Below are positions 1 through 27,966 of a stretch of DNA of 64,000 nt, piece after piece. Made by a program: the position numbers and the translations under genes. Source of the DNA: Rhabdornis inornatus (lineage: Eukaryota; Chordata; Aves; Passeriformes; Rhabdornithidae); the NCBI GenBank assembly GCA_013397075.1, contig VWZS01008197.1, positions 1,241,452-1,305,451 on the forward strand, written 5' to 3'. Below the pieces are notes generated by a model, which saw only the letters and a list, made by a program, of their open reading frames with translations, searched no databases and was not told the origin of the DNA. Numbering within the stretch: position 1 is the first letter of the stretch; every line of letters begins with the position of its first letter.

Positions 1-5003
<5,003 letters not shown>

Positions 5004-5255
5004 CTCCGGTCAGGTTGGTGTTGTGTGTGTCCCAGATCCTCCTGACAGTCCTGTAACATGGGCTGGAGTTCTTCCTGGGGAGAGGGGGTGAGAGTGGCAG
5101 TTGACTGATGGCTATAGGAGACAGCGGCTGGAGAGGAAGCTGCTCCTCGGACAGGTGGAGTAGGACCTCGCTCATCTTCTTCCTCTTCCTCTAGCTCATC
5201 CTGCTGCAGATACATCCTTGCAGGTGGCACAGGACAAGGAATTTCTTGGTCATAG
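5004..5255 (-). CDS. ROBO1: ROBO1 window exon 18: acidic and [11 protein letters not shown] segment
   Basis: The exon encodes [18 protein letters not shown], an acidic run ([12 protein letters not shown]), the paralogue-conserved block [20 protein letters not shown] and then [18 protein letters not shown], finishing [18 protein letters not shown] and TATLTPSP also occur in ROBO2, so the paralogue call rests on the flanking text. It is 252 nt (1 + 83 codons + 2), with acceptor TTTTAG and donor CGGAG|GTGTGT. Translation past the donor is intronic. Confidence 0.96.
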
Positions 5256-5561
5256 CTAAAATTAATTTTTTAAGAAAATAAGGACTTAAATTTGTACTGT
5301 GTAATTAGCATATCTGATACATGTATTAATAGCCCAGAAATAAACCATTGTTCTCTGTGCTCTTGAGAACAGCTCGTAAGGATGTGCCGAGTGGATGCAC
5401 ACCACTGTCACTAAGTGCTGTCCAAATTTCCACACTACAGCTCAACAAGCAGCACCAGAACAGTGCTGGAGGAAGGTCTCACTGCCAGCTTGTAGGGTAA
5501 ATCACACTTCAATTAACTAGTGATTAAAGTGAGAGGTGCACAGTGTCTTCCTCTTTCTTAC
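5256..5561 (-). other. ROBO1 intron between window exons 17 and 18
   Basis: This is a short 306-bp GT-AG intron with nothing recognisable in it. Confidence 0.85.
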
Positions 5562-5706
5562 CTTTCATCCACTGAAAGGCTGTAATCTTCGCTGTTGCTG
5601 TGGGGAGGTGGATGTGCTGGAGGGGGTGGCAGAAGATCTGCCCAGTTCATGCCAGCCTGCTTGGGAGCCTTTGGGGTCCGAGCACCCTTCTTGTGCCCTT
5701 GACTCC
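5562..5706 (-). CDS. ROBO1: ROBO1 window exon 17: proline-rich LPPPP motif (CC2)
   Basis: The exon reads [18 protein letters not shown], then [18 protein letters not shown] and [17 protein letters not shown] is the conserved cytoplasmic motif that in the Robo family recruits Ena/VASP EVH1 domains to control actin. A basic cluster ([12 protein letters not shown]) precedes it. It is 145 nt (2 + 47 codons + 2), with acceptor TCCCAG and donor GAAAG|GTAAGA. Only 306 bp separate it from the next exon. Confidence 0.96.
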
Positions 5707-8066
5707 CTGGGAATAAAAAGCAGCACATATTTGTAAGGCTTTGAAGTCTCTCCTCAGTACTAGCTGTGCTAATCAAAACAACTGTAGTCCCTTCCCAGAT
5801 GCTCTTGCATTCTTCGGGAATTTACTCTTTTGCCCAGTTTGGAGGAAATTGGCATTCCTCCTTTTTACACTAGTTTGTGCTTTTAGCTTCTTTGTAGAAT
5901 TGATCTACATTTTAAGTGGTTGAATTAAACCAGAAACTTTACATAGCATGCAAAAAAACACATGGGATACAAAATATTTTTTTTAATAAACAGTCAAAAC
6001 GTGATAAAACCATAAACGAATTTTACAAGCAATGTCATTAAGAGTGAGCTTCCTACTTCTGTTAATTGCATTAAAGATTATCATCTAAAACAAATGAGCT
6101 GTAGACATATTTTCTGAAGTGCATTTATCCTATTTAATTGCCAGAACCTAAAATACAATATGATACAGATATGATCTATTAAAGTTCTACTGTTGCATTA
6201 AGTCACTGAATATAGGTAATTTGTACTTGTCCACTGAAACATTTTAGGCACAATGAAATTACTACTTTTAGTCTAAATGGCGGGTGCAGTTGAAAATAAT
6301 TGCTGGAAGAACAAAAATAACAGGAAAAAAAATGAAGATCGATGAAGTATTTCACAAATGTTTTCAACTACTATTACTGGAAAATTACAGCTCATAATAA
6401 AGCAATGCAGCTTTAACAGTTCAAAAACATTTGACTAAGACCATAATTCAGGTGGTCTCTAATTTTAAGTTTGGACATGGCTATGAGGAGAACTGGCTCA
6501 ACCATTGTTCCTTGGTATATATACATTTTAATCCTTCTTTGCTATTGTTACGCCTTCATTATAGATAAACTCCTTTTATGTAGATAAAGTCACTGTGGTT
6601 TTGAGGACGTTTTAGAATCCTTCACATTTCTCTCTTAAACTGCGGCATGAATTTATATTATCACAATAAAGCGTTATATACACGATTAAATATACTGCAG
6701 TGAGATTTAGGAAGGTTGTTTTTTTCACTGTCTCAGATTTTCCACTCTTATTGACAGTAGTTCTGATTATCATTGTCCCACATTAGCTGCCAGATACACG
6801 TTTTAGCTATGTACAGTTGTTTTTGTGGTATCTCAGTAGGTCAAGCAAGGCACTAACTATCCCAAGGCAACCTGCATTCTGCATCCTAAGCACCATGATA
6901 TATACGTGGTTCAACACGATTTATTACTTTGGCCACCTTTCTTCATTCCTGCTGGATTCCTTGGCACAGGACTATAAATTGTTAGAGTTATGAATAACCC
7001 TAGCAGGTATCAGCATGGAGAACACCACCCTTTCATTTTTAATTTGCATGGTTCATACCATGCATTTCAAGTCTTAACATCATTGAGCATAAGCTCAGCA
7101 CCACATCCTGATCTTTTAGACCGAAGAGGAACAGGGAACAGGCTAAAGACTGTCTCCCAGAACAACACTGCTGAGCAGCTGGGAGAACTGGGAGCTGTGC
7201 TTATCTCATCCCAGCCACTGAGAATTCAGATCACCCAGAGGCACAGAAGGGCTCATCAACATACTGATGCCTCTGCTGTGCCTCAGTCAGAATCAGTCAG
7301 GACAGAGCATGGGTTGGGATTAAAGCAACTGGACTATCAAAGGCAACAGCAGAACAGAATGGGAAAAGTCTGCATCTTGATTAGCAGATGTGAAGTTCAG
7401 GGCACTTGTGACTGTGAGCATAACTCACCCTGGAATTGGTTTGATGTAAATAAACACAGCCTAACTACCACACTTACAGTAAAGCCCAAAACCAAGCCTA
7501 TGTGGAACTCCTGGTTTAGCTCATATGCCTCTACCAGAAATCAAACTAAATACATGGGTTTAAGCTACAAAATTAAAGTCTTCTTAAAGCAGAGTTCTGT
7601 TGGGTATCACTCAACTGCTTTGATATCTTGAGCTGGTTCATGAATTGAGTAAGTAAACCCAAGAGATGAGGAAAAAAGTCACTAAAGTACCAGGAAGGTA
7701 ACACAAAAATTAATTTTTTTTTTTTTGTGACAGCTGAAAAGGAATTGCAATGACTTGCCTCTCTGGAAAACATAACATTACCCAGTATGCCATCAGTATT
7801 AGGAAATCCAACCTCCATTCAAGTCCATGACTTCCCCAATTTTGGAAAATCAGTTACTTAACTGACATTTAGATGACACTAAGCAATCATGAGGATGCAA
7901 CGGAAATACAGGCACCTATTGGGACAGCTTTTATGCTGTTCAACATCTACTGCCCATGGATTCCTCCCCATCACTCCTTCTCTATGCCCAGTAAATATTG
8001 CCAACCACAGCTACAGCATCCAAAGACCACAAAGCCTAAGGCTTGGAAAACACTGCAAGTACTCAC
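5707..8066 (-). other. ROBO1 intron between window exons 16 and 17
   Basis: This 2.4-kb GT-AG intron contains an antisense ORF of 213 codons at 6990-7631, reported separately, and a T-run at 7717-7727. I recognised nothing else. Confidence 0.75.
6990..7631 (+). other. Unrecognised 213-codon ORF, antisense inside a ROBO1 intron
   Basis: This is an uninterrupted plus-strand reading frame from ATG (purine at -3) to TGA. The predicted protein is hydrophilic, with a Gln/Arg-rich middle (RHRRAHQHTDASAVPQSESV; QRQQQNRMGK) and a C-terminal half rich in Thr, Lys and Ser. I see no signal peptide, membrane segment or known domain. It is the longest ORF in the window that does not overlap a ROBO1 exon. 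It could be chance, a degraded retrotransposed fragment or part of an antisense transcript. Coding status is unproven. Confidence 0.2.
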
Positions 8067-8174
8067 CAGATGTACTGCTGCCTCTGTCTGAGCTGTTGTA
8101 GGATCCACCTGTATTCTGGTCATAGGATTGGTTGTAGGGAATGGTTGGAGCAATGTTGTCATTTACTCGATAAT
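8067..8174 (-). CDS. ROBO1: ROBO1 window exon 16: cytoplasmic tail, tyrosine/serine linker
   Basis: The exon encodes [20 protein letters not shown], then [15 protein letters not shown], a flexible segment rich in tyrosine, asparagine and serine between CC1 and the LPPPP motif. It is 108 nt, a multiple of three, with phase 1 at both ends, so it could act as an in-frame cassette. The acceptor is TTGCAG and the donor TCTG|GTGAGT is strong. The sequence differs from recalled human ROBO1 at only a few positions. Confidence 0.96.
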
Positions 8175-10659
8175 CTGCAAGTTTAATGGTATGGTTAATG
8201 CTGCCCTTCAGGAACATATCTACTTTTATATACTTGTTAATAACACAAAGTAAGATCTCCTGAAAATAGCGAACTAGAAACACATTCATTTTGGGAAAGA
8301 AAAATTATCCTGCAATCACGTTTAATTTTTATCTTGCCTCTTATTGTAGGCTTAGGGGAAATCATGGGAACTTAGTAGCTGCACAGCTAAAATGCAGTAA
8401 AATGAAATTCTATGCACAGGGTTTTCACAAAGCCTCTGCAATGATCAAGTCTCAATGAATCTATCTATCTATCTATCTATCTATCTGTCTATCTATCTAT
8501 CTATCACCTGTGCGAGCATTTCAAATACAAATACTGTCACCTTGACTGATTTTCCATGGTCTCTGCCCAATTTATGCATGCAGGGCAGCCAATGGACTGA
8601 GGTATCTACTTTTGGTATTTCAAAGGTGACACACCCACAAACGAGTCTCAGCTCTGTATGACGAGGGCTGAGTGATCTGCTGGAGCAACAACACAGCTCC
8701 AACTGAATTTGGTTTACAACAGGAGAAGTCTTTGTTTCAGGTCTGCTGGCTCCAAGAATATTTTTATTTACACTGGATTATGCAGGTTCTACAGGCAGGG
8801 CCTTTTTTGCTAATAGCTGTTACCATAACTTTGCTCTGCAGTTCCAAAGCATTTGGTATACACTTATTACTTTTAAATCTAGATCTGACAACCAGATCTA
8901 TAAACCTCCATCTGAAGTAAAATATTCATCTGACAGAACAATACTCTAATGCTAAAAAGCAATTACAATTTACAGAGAACAGAAAAGAGATAAGTTACTC
9001 TTCATACAACAAACTGCGTCATGAACAGAACCACTGGACATAAAGTAGTGACAATGAAGCACAGCATGTAACTCATCAAAATGGTTACTTCTCATCACAA
9101 AAGCTACAGGTATAATCAGCAGCAAGATGGCTTTGACTTAGGAAATGAGAAAACCAAGATCAGAAAACTGACTCATAAAATAGCAAAACAAAAATAAACA
9201 AAACTAAGAATTCAGTCCCCATCTGCTGCAGAAATGTTTATGATTATGTAAGCATGGGAAAAAGAGCAAAATGATAAATTCCACACCAGAGTGTATTCTG
9301 TAATGGTTTCTCAGCCTAGTTGCATTCCACAGACCACGCTGAAGCCCTACATACCGCATATGTTTACACAGAGGATAAACAGTAAATCAGCACTCTGAAA
9401 TATGTATATATGACTGTCAGCAGACAATGCTTTAAGGGGGCCTTTCCACACTACAGTATGCTAGAGAATATGCAGCTGTAATATACACAGTTTGAAAGAT
9501 GCAGTATCTTCCAGCACATAAAAACCAAACATGTTTTAATTCCCAAAGAGGTACGTAACACACAGTTCATGAAAGAGAACAATTACAAAAAATACAGCTT
9601 TCACCCTCTAGTAAGGAGCCAAAACCCTTGAATTTTCTTTTGGCATGTTTATGTCAAGGGAAGGTGTGACATTTTTTATTGCCCTTTGAACTCCTCTGTG
9701 AGTAGATGGGTCCTGTAGAGAAATCAACATTCCTGTAATGAAATGTTTCTTTTTACTGGATCACTTATCACTATTCGATCACTTGAGTTACAAAAATCCA
9801 TGCAAAAAGTTCCAAGTTAGAATGGGTCCAGCTCCTAGGGATACTGTTTTGCAAATCAGGTTATTAAAAGAGGTTGCATGGTAGCCTGAAGGACTAGAAA
9901 GAAGAAATCACATACCTATTTCTTCCAGCTCCCACACAGTATATTAAAGAAACATGCCTTCAAGGCCTCAAAAGCACGTTCTGCTGTTTCCCGTTAACAC
10001 TGAAATCAATTTATTTTTAGCTTCTGGATCCACAGACTTCAGTCAGGGTAACACAAGAATTTAGTTTCCAAAATTGTGTGCAGTAGCATTGCCTCTCAAT
10101 ATGAGAATTGAAGGCTTGCTAGGAACGAGTCTAAAATGAATTGGATCACTCCATTTGTGTCCCCAGTGTGCAACACAATACAATTTTACAGAGTTTGATA
10201 TGCAAAATTTCATTCGTTTACATGAACATGTAGATTTAATGAGTCTCCATCCACGACTGGGAAGAGTGGGTTGACCTATTTAAAATTTAAGGTAGAGTAT
10301 AATGTGACTACCATGCATCTGGCTTATGAATAAAATATCTGGCCTCTATCCTAACCAATCCCTTAACTACTATTTAATTTAAATTAATTTTATATCCAAA
10401 GGAAATGTATTTTATTTAACTCTTTTCTAAAGATACAGCTTGTTATATTTTACAATAAATTCAATATCAGAAAGGTTATCGTGGTGCTAATTAACTTTCT
10501 GACACTGCTAACGGTGCATTTCTGAATCTAAAGAGGCAGAAGTCTAAAAGCACCACAGAAGCCTGTAATTGCTGAACCTGAAAGCTTTAGACTCCCAGAA
10601 CCAGAAGGTCAAAACTCCTCTGATGCCTAAAGAGGAGAAACAAGCTAAAAGCTCTTCAC
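8175..10659 (-). other. ROBO1 intron between window exons 15 and 16
   Basis: This 2.5-kb GT-AG intron contains a CTAT microsatellite at 8460-8505. I recognised nothing else. Confidence 0.75.
8460..8505. repeat. (CTAT)n microsatellite
   Basis: About eleven tandem copies of CTAT are visible, with one internal CTGT interruption near 8487. It lies in an intron, 285 bp upstream of window exon 16 in transcript order, and is likely length-polymorphic. Confidence 0.95.
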
Positions 10660-10995
10660 CTTTGTTTAATTTGTTTTGCTCCATAATGTTGTACTGTATG
10701 GGTGGAACCTCTTGCTTTTGCTGAACAGAGGGTTTCCAGTGTTTCTCATTCGTGTCCCCGCTGCCACTGTTAACATTATTGCTGATATTGGACTGGATGA
10801 GCTGAGTGGTGGCATAAGGAGTGGGCTGCCCAGGCTGGCTGACAAATCTTCCGTCCTTTAGATTTGGACTATTGAAGGTTTTCATCTCATTGATTTTGTT
10901 GCTGAGGTCCACGTCCCCATATACAGTTGACTCAGGCAACATCAGGTTTGTCTGCTTGTTGTCCAGCTGATTGTTGTAATTTGCTATACAATCGG
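10660..10995 (-). CDS. ROBO1: ROBO1 window exon 15: CC0 and CC1 tyrosine motifs
   Basis: This is the signalling exon of the cytoplasmic tail. It begins [17 protein letters not shown]. It then carries the CC0 motif around [14 protein letters not shown] and, 35 residues later, the CC1 motif [12 protein letters not shown]. The tyrosines of these motifs are Abl-type phosphorylation targets in the Robo family. It continues with an Asn/Ser-rich linker and ends [11 protein letters not shown]. It is 336 nt (2 + 111 codons + 1), phase 1 at both ends, with acceptor GGTTAG and donor AAAG|GTGAAG. The exon is intact and both tyrosines are present. Confidence 0.97.
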
Positions 10996-18079
<7,084 letters not shown>

Positions 18080-18122
18080 CTGCCTCCACTGCTTACGGCC
18101 TCTCCTCCTCTCTGATATGTTA
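18080..18122 (-). CDS. ROBO1: ROBO1 window exon 13: 43-nt cytoplasmic exon
   Basis: This small exon encodes TYQRGGEAVSSGG with split valine and arginine codons at its ends, in the membrane-proximal part of the tail. It is 2 + 39 + 2 bases, with acceptor TTTCAG and donor GGCAG|GTAATT. Because 43 is not a multiple of three, it must be included together with the next exon; skipping it alone would shift the frame. The peptide agrees with the recalled human ROBO1 sequence. Confidence 0.93.
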
Positions 18123-20799
18123 CTGAAATAGTTAAAGATAAAAAGAAGGAAAAAATTTAAAAATCATACAAGACTCTTTCGATAACAGTATTTGTTTCAC
18201 CTTTATTCCTTTTAGCTAAAATGCAAATTGTGCATTGTTTATACATTAATTCTGAGTCTCATTCTGCAAGCTACTGCTTCAAATCCAAGTTTAGACATAA
18301 TACTTGTGTTGCTTGATAACTGCTAGTCCTAGCCCCAACAGGGTTTTATATTTCAGTTCTGTTCTGAACACACACACACATGTATTGCTTAAGAAAGCAG
18401 GAAGCCATACATCAGGTTGAACTTATTCTTAACATAACTCTGCTGACTTCAGTGGAGTTACTCTGTGGAAGAATTTAGGTCATATATTTATTTCATGAAT
18501 GGTTGGATGTTAAAGCTTTGCTCTACCATATTATTTTGGCAAGATTAAAGAGGTATCACGATTCTATAACAGACCATACTTCCAATGTAAATAATGGCTC
18601 ATTACAGCTGAAGCTACTGCAAAAACAAATGCTCTTTCTGAATGTTACTGCAATACACTCAAGGAACAAGCACACTCTAGAAGTCCACAGAAGCTCCACA
18701 TTTTATAACATTTTTCCACTGTATTTATAAATTCAACTAAATAATCTAAAAATATATAACTCTTGATTAAAAAGCAGAGTCTGGCAGAAAGAACACTTTC
18801 TAAATTAGAAGGAACAGTTCTTCTAGCATTTCAGAAGTATTCTCCATTAACAAAGTGGATGTCCACGTGCATTTGTTTGTTGGCATGGATTGCATATCCT
18901 TAACAGGAAGCAAGATGTTTGAGAAGTGAGCTTTTAGGATGCAAACATCCAAGAAAAAACAGTGCTATAAATTTTGCAGATTTGCATTGGGTTTGGCAAA
19001 GGGTTAAGGAGACTGCCTCCCTGCAGATACTGATGGATTCTACAATTTCTAGCTAGGAATGTGCTGAAAACAAGCAGCCAAATTCTGCTCTTTAGAAGAA
19101 CTCCAAACTGGGAGTCTGCAAGAGAGAGATAAATGCTGGCAGTGATTACAATAACAGGATTAAAATGTAGGATGCATTCCTACAGGTATATCTTTCACTG
19201 CAGGTAATGCTACAGAGGGGAGCCTAGTTCCGTTTAAAGTCAAAGCATGACTGAGATTCTGGATTGAAAAACAAGGACTTTTCTTTTAAGTGTTTTACAT
19301 GCTTTATGTTTTTCCCAATTTCTTCTTTAAAAATCTCAGGGCTATTTATTTTCCAGCTCTGACATATCTTAAGAAACCCTGATTTTTTCTTTTAATGTTA
19401 AGAATCCAGTGGAGAGAAGAGATGTTAGCTTCCAACCTCTGCAGAATTTCAGTGGCGTGCTACAGCGGAGATTCCAATAGAAGCCCTCTGTTTAGCCAAT
19501 TAAAGTAACAGCAAAACAACAAAGAGTTTGAATTATTCTCCACCAAGGCACTCAAAGGCCTACAGAAACATTGAGGGCCATTCTGGCTCATGCTGAACAA
19601 GGATATAACTCCACTGAACATAACAGCCTGACTTCTGAGAGCAGGCATTCACTCTCCAGCTTGATCAGGAGCACGTGGGTGACTCTAACCCAGCACAGCC
19701 TGGTGTGTGTGGATGAGTACAGGCACACTGGGGAAGGAAGGGGTTTGCATCCTCTGTGTTCCAGTCTGGAGGACGTAACTCAGCTGCTGCACAGAGGCCA
19801 CACCAGCACAGTGCTGATTACCAGCTAATATTCCCTGGGAAGCTGCTTGTGCACAGGAGGGAGTAGGTGGGTGGGTTTTACCCTGCCTGGATATCCACGT
19901 CCTGCAGGTCTCTTGTGAAAATGGAGGATTTAGAACAAAGGAGGAAGAAACAACCTGTCTGTTCACTCAGGCTGTAGCTAGAAGGAGAGCAGAATACTGA
20001 TGGGTACAGAATGTGTTGGATTTTATCTGCTGCAGAGGATGAGCTGCTCAGCTGCCAGACTGTAGGACCCACTGAAGGTCAGCTCTACAGCATGGAAAGG
20101 CTCTCATGGGCTTTGGTGAACTGTGGTTCAGATTATGTCATATTTTGCGCATTTCAAAACAAAACAAAAAATAAGGTGATTTTAAACTCACACTGAATTT
20201 GAAATGCACCTCTTTTCAAGCTGAACAGGATAATTATTTTAAAAATTTGTAGCAAAATACCATTTAAGGTAGGAAGCAAAGAAATCTAACTGCTGTAACA
20301 CTTTGATTTTCTGTATCTTCCAAAGAAGACAACTCCAAGGCCACTGCATTAATGCAGATTCAGAGGAAAGAAAAGGAATAAATATTTCACCAACTATAAT
20401 CTCACTGAACCTCTTTCAAGTCAGCATCTGGGCTCTGCTAAGTCATTCCTCCTCCATCAGAAGCATCTTTTGCATCACTAGATGTGGGAGGCCACACTAC
20501 TCCCTTGGAATATGCAGGAAGAGAGCCCAGGTTGTACAAACCGACAGGATCATGCTACAAAATGGCATGCTGGCATGGAATGGTGTGCTATGAAATGGTA
20601 CACACAAATAGAAAATACTGTCAGCCACAAAGCAAATGCACACTGCTCAGAAAACAAATAATGATACCTGTCATTAATGACATTGTTTAAAAAAAAACCC
20701 CTTCAGAACAGGGCTGGTTGGTTATGTCAGAGAAAGAGAAATAGTACCACAAACACATGCTTAAGTAACAAAGAAGGGGGGAAAAGTGCAAATATATAC
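18123..20799 (-). other. ROBO1 intron between window exons 12 and 13
   Basis: This is a 2.7-kb GT-AG intron with a short CA run at 18368-18380. The block from about 19640 to 19910 is somewhat richer in G+C and carries overlapping short ORFs on both strands, with nothing identifiable. Confidence 0.75.
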
Positions 20800-20826
20800 C
20801 TGTTGGTGTGAAGGTAAAAGACGGGA
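20800..20826 (-). CDS. ROBO1: ROBO1 window exon 12: 27-nt cytoplasmic microexon
   Basis: This microexon encodes (V)PSFTFTPT, nine codons' worth of sequence just after the transmembrane segment. It has a TTTTTCAG acceptor preceded by a T-rich tract and an ACAG|GTATAT donor. Both ends are phase 1, so inclusion or skipping leaves the frame intact (IRKVPSFTFTPTVTYQ against IRKVTYQ). Human ROBO1, as I recall it, carries the same nonapeptide. It is far too short to be found as an ORF. I located it by searching for the missing residues between the flanking exons. Confidence 0.9.
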
Positions 20827-24448
<3,622 letters not shown>

Positions 24449-27123
24449 TTAATTTGAATGAACAGCTGTAAAAGGCAGCATGAAAAGAGCTGGCATAACT
24501 GCAGTCCAGTTTCTTAAGGTAAAATCCTTAAGACTGCTCTTCAAAATCTCACTTTTACTCGTTTAGACAGAAGTGGTTTTTTTTCTGTACAAGACAGGTA
24601 CCACCAATATCACTGACTCTTGTTTGCTTACAAAAGCTGCTAAAATCAGGCTACCAGGTATACAAATAGAAAGACTCCTAAATTACAAACCTGTGGACTG
24701 CTATTTTTTATTTTTCTTTCACTGTAAAAAAAGCAACATCAGCTTCAGAAAATTATTCAGAAAATCAGCAGAAATTACAGCAAGTGAAAAAAAACTCTAG
24801 TATGAAATATGAGTAGCAATGTGAATGGGTACAAGTCTGCTCCCCAAATGTCCACTCTCAGAACTGACAATCAGAGACACAAATTTAAACTACATTCACA
24901 TGAAGTTGGTATTGAGGAAGATATTTTAATCTAGCAGTTCTTGACAGATTACTTAAATCTTGTATTACACAGTCTGATGTACTTCTTGCAGTCTCTCACT
25001 TTGACCTCAATTTAAAAAATACTGAATATTTAAAAGGATGTAGAAAAAAGTTAAACTACAAAATAACCAATCCTGCCCCCTTAAATACAGATGAAAAAGC
25101 TAAAAGATAACTAAAAAATTATTTATGAATTGCTAAAAACAGCCAAGGAATCTCATTAGCAATGAACAAGCAGTGCTTTTCAAAACCAGTTTAGCCTTAA
25201 ATAACCCGCATGAAAATAAAGAACAAGTATTTTTCCACAGACTGTTAATTTTTCTTTTTTTTTTAATAGAGACAGCACCTTAAGAATTGGTCTTTTCTGT
25301 TCTTTCAATACTGAACTTTTGCAGGAACCTTCTAGGAACAGCAGTAAGAAGACCCAGTTAGTGACCAAGCTTTCTGACTGAAGTTAAGCAACTCAAAGCC
25401 AAAATGCTTCCTTCCTGATGCTTTACCACCACAGTGACTGCTCACTGGAAATTTCATTACTACACAGGGCAAGGGCAAGAATTCAAAGCCTTCACTCAAA
25501 GTGGATATTGCTTTACACATTCCACAGCTTGGTCTTCAAAATACCCACTTTTACTCCTGTATAAATCCAAGAGATAGTTGCTTTATACTATTGGTTGTGA
25601 TAACAAACTCAGAATGACAGATTAATGTTTTAAGGAGAAAGGTGCTGTTATTAATTCTATTAATATGAACTATGTAAGAAATTATAACCTATTTGCTTAA
25701 AACCAGTATCTTTTCCCTATGAACTAAGCAAATAGAAGAGAATAGAAAATTTTGTTTTTATGATTACATCTTGCATTATGCCAAAATAAGCCTACAGAAA
25801 ATATAAGAAACTGCATTACAAACAAGAGACGGAATCACAACAAATTATTTCCTCTGGAAAAGGATACCTTTTTGAATGGAAAAAGTTAAATTAATAACAG
25901 CTTCTTCCAGTGAAGGATTCCAGATTCCAGTTATTGTGACCTTGAAGTCAAATATCTATTTTGCCGAGAAATCACCCTCGCCTTTGACTGCTACCTTATT
26001 GGAAATTTTATTTTATATTTCAGCTCTCTTTATCTTCTGTGATCCTAAGTGCACTGCCTAGCCTGAAAGTTCACCAGGCAGACTCATTCTTTTCTTACTA
26101 ATACACTCTTTGTGTCTGCTGGGTTTATGGATTTCACGCCTATTTGTGCAAGGTTAAGATGGGTTGCTTCAGATTTTATGGAGACAGCCAAGTGAAGTTC
26201 CACACAAGTGGCCAGATGGGCTTAAATGTATAAAGAATACTGTGACCAATGAATTAAAGTTGTCATCTCATCTTTTGTCTCTCTGCAGCTGAGACCATAT
26301 TAAGATATGAAAACTTAGCATCATCAGTCTCCTTTTCAAAATGAGTAATTTCTGTGTTTTTAAACAGCTACAGTCCCTTATACAACTTAATGGAATAGAA
26401 TAAAACATTTATAGAGAGCCTCTGGTCCTGAATAAATAAGAGTGATAAATACTTTTTTTGTCTTATCCTTAAAATATATATTTTAAAACAATAAATCCAG
26501 GAGAAAAAATAATCACAAACTCAAAACCCAAATAAGAATGTTTTCTAAACATGTCAACAATTCAGGCATACAGAAAGACAGTACTTTTATACACAAACAG
26601 TTTGCATTGCTTAGCCAATATGTGTCTGAATATTACAAAATCCTGAAGGAATCTTTGACTGTTTATTATCCTAATTTTAATTAACATTAATTTCATGCTA
26701 TGATTTTACTTGCCATTACAAGTGCAAGAACAGCATAAGAATAAACTTTCTTTTAAGAAAATTAGGCTTCTGGCACGTTGAATATGAGTGGACTGTTAGA
26801 GCCATTACATAAGCTGGTATAAATCCATGCACATGAGAAAGAGAAAAATGCATCTATGTTCACATCCAGTCAGACAAACAGCATAAGAGAAGAGGAGATG
26901 GAAGGGCTTTCAAGAGGTCACATTTGACTACATCCTACTCCTCTTAAAATTCAGAAATAGAAAGTAAGCTAAATATAAATAGAATGAAATTTTGTGTCTT
27001 CCTTATCACTAAAAACTTCCAGGAACATTACAAAGGAAGCCTTTCTTTGAGAAGGGCATCTTCCCTCTCCCTAAGAGCCCTGTGGGATCCTGAATGATCA
27101 GTCTTGGAAATAACTCTTGAACT

Positions 27124-27138
27124 AAAAAAAAAAAAAAA
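27124..27138. repeat. A homopolymer
   Basis: This is a run of 15 A residues. No retroposed sequence was recognised immediately 5' of it. Confidence 0.85.
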
Positions 27139-27937
27139 CAAACCTACTTTTTCTTCATCCCAGGAAACTTCTGGAACTTTGACTGATATATAAATGGTTC
27201 ATAATGAACATTCCTGTTCCTGCTTGCACTCCTCAGGGCGATGTGCCAAAACAATAAGTGAACATAAACATTCTATGGCAAAGTGCATCCTACTGCCAGA
27301 GCAGCAGCCGCAGCATTTAATGTACTTGGAAATGCCTCAGAGTTGTTGGAGCAGGCTGATCCCACAGCTCCCTGAAACCAGCATATTATCACAGTGACTC
27401 ATCCCTTCTTCCACCCCGAGATAAGAGCTCTCTTTTTAATCACAGATAATGTTACTATGGCTTTTGCTCACAAGCTACTGGATTTGAATGTCTTGAAGCT
27501 CCACATTTCAAACTTCAATGGAAACGAATTAGAATTTACATAGAGAACTGGAACCTCTAATCCTCTAATGTTAAATATTCATATAAATAATAACAATGTG
27601 ATAGCTAACATTTATGTTGCTAAATGATAAATAAAAGATTAATATCCATTTATGACTGGAATGCCAAAGATTCAAAAAAGTCAGGAAATTCCAGATTCAC
27701 AGGTGTGCAAGCAACTTAACTCTGCCTTGTACATGCACGACCTATGGAATGGTACTTTTCCATGTATGTGTCTCATTCAGTATGCAAAATGTACAAACAC
27801 TTAGGAATATCTAAATGGTGTTGACATTGATAATTCTGGCAATAGAAAACTTGCAAAACACCTGAAACCTGTAACATATTGTTTGAGTGTTATCTCAAAT
27901 AGATGTGCAATATGAAAATTATTTGGTGAAATATTGC

Positions 27938-27966
27938 TATTTGGTAATATTAATTATTACCAAATA
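27938..27966. repeat. AT-rich inverted repeat, 12-bp perfect arms
   Basis: The arms TATTTGGTAATA (27938-27949) and TATTACCAAATA (27955-27966) are perfect reverse complements around a 5-nt centre. Similar TATTTGGT words recur close by at about 27920 and 27986. The repeat is intronic. Confidence 0.9.
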
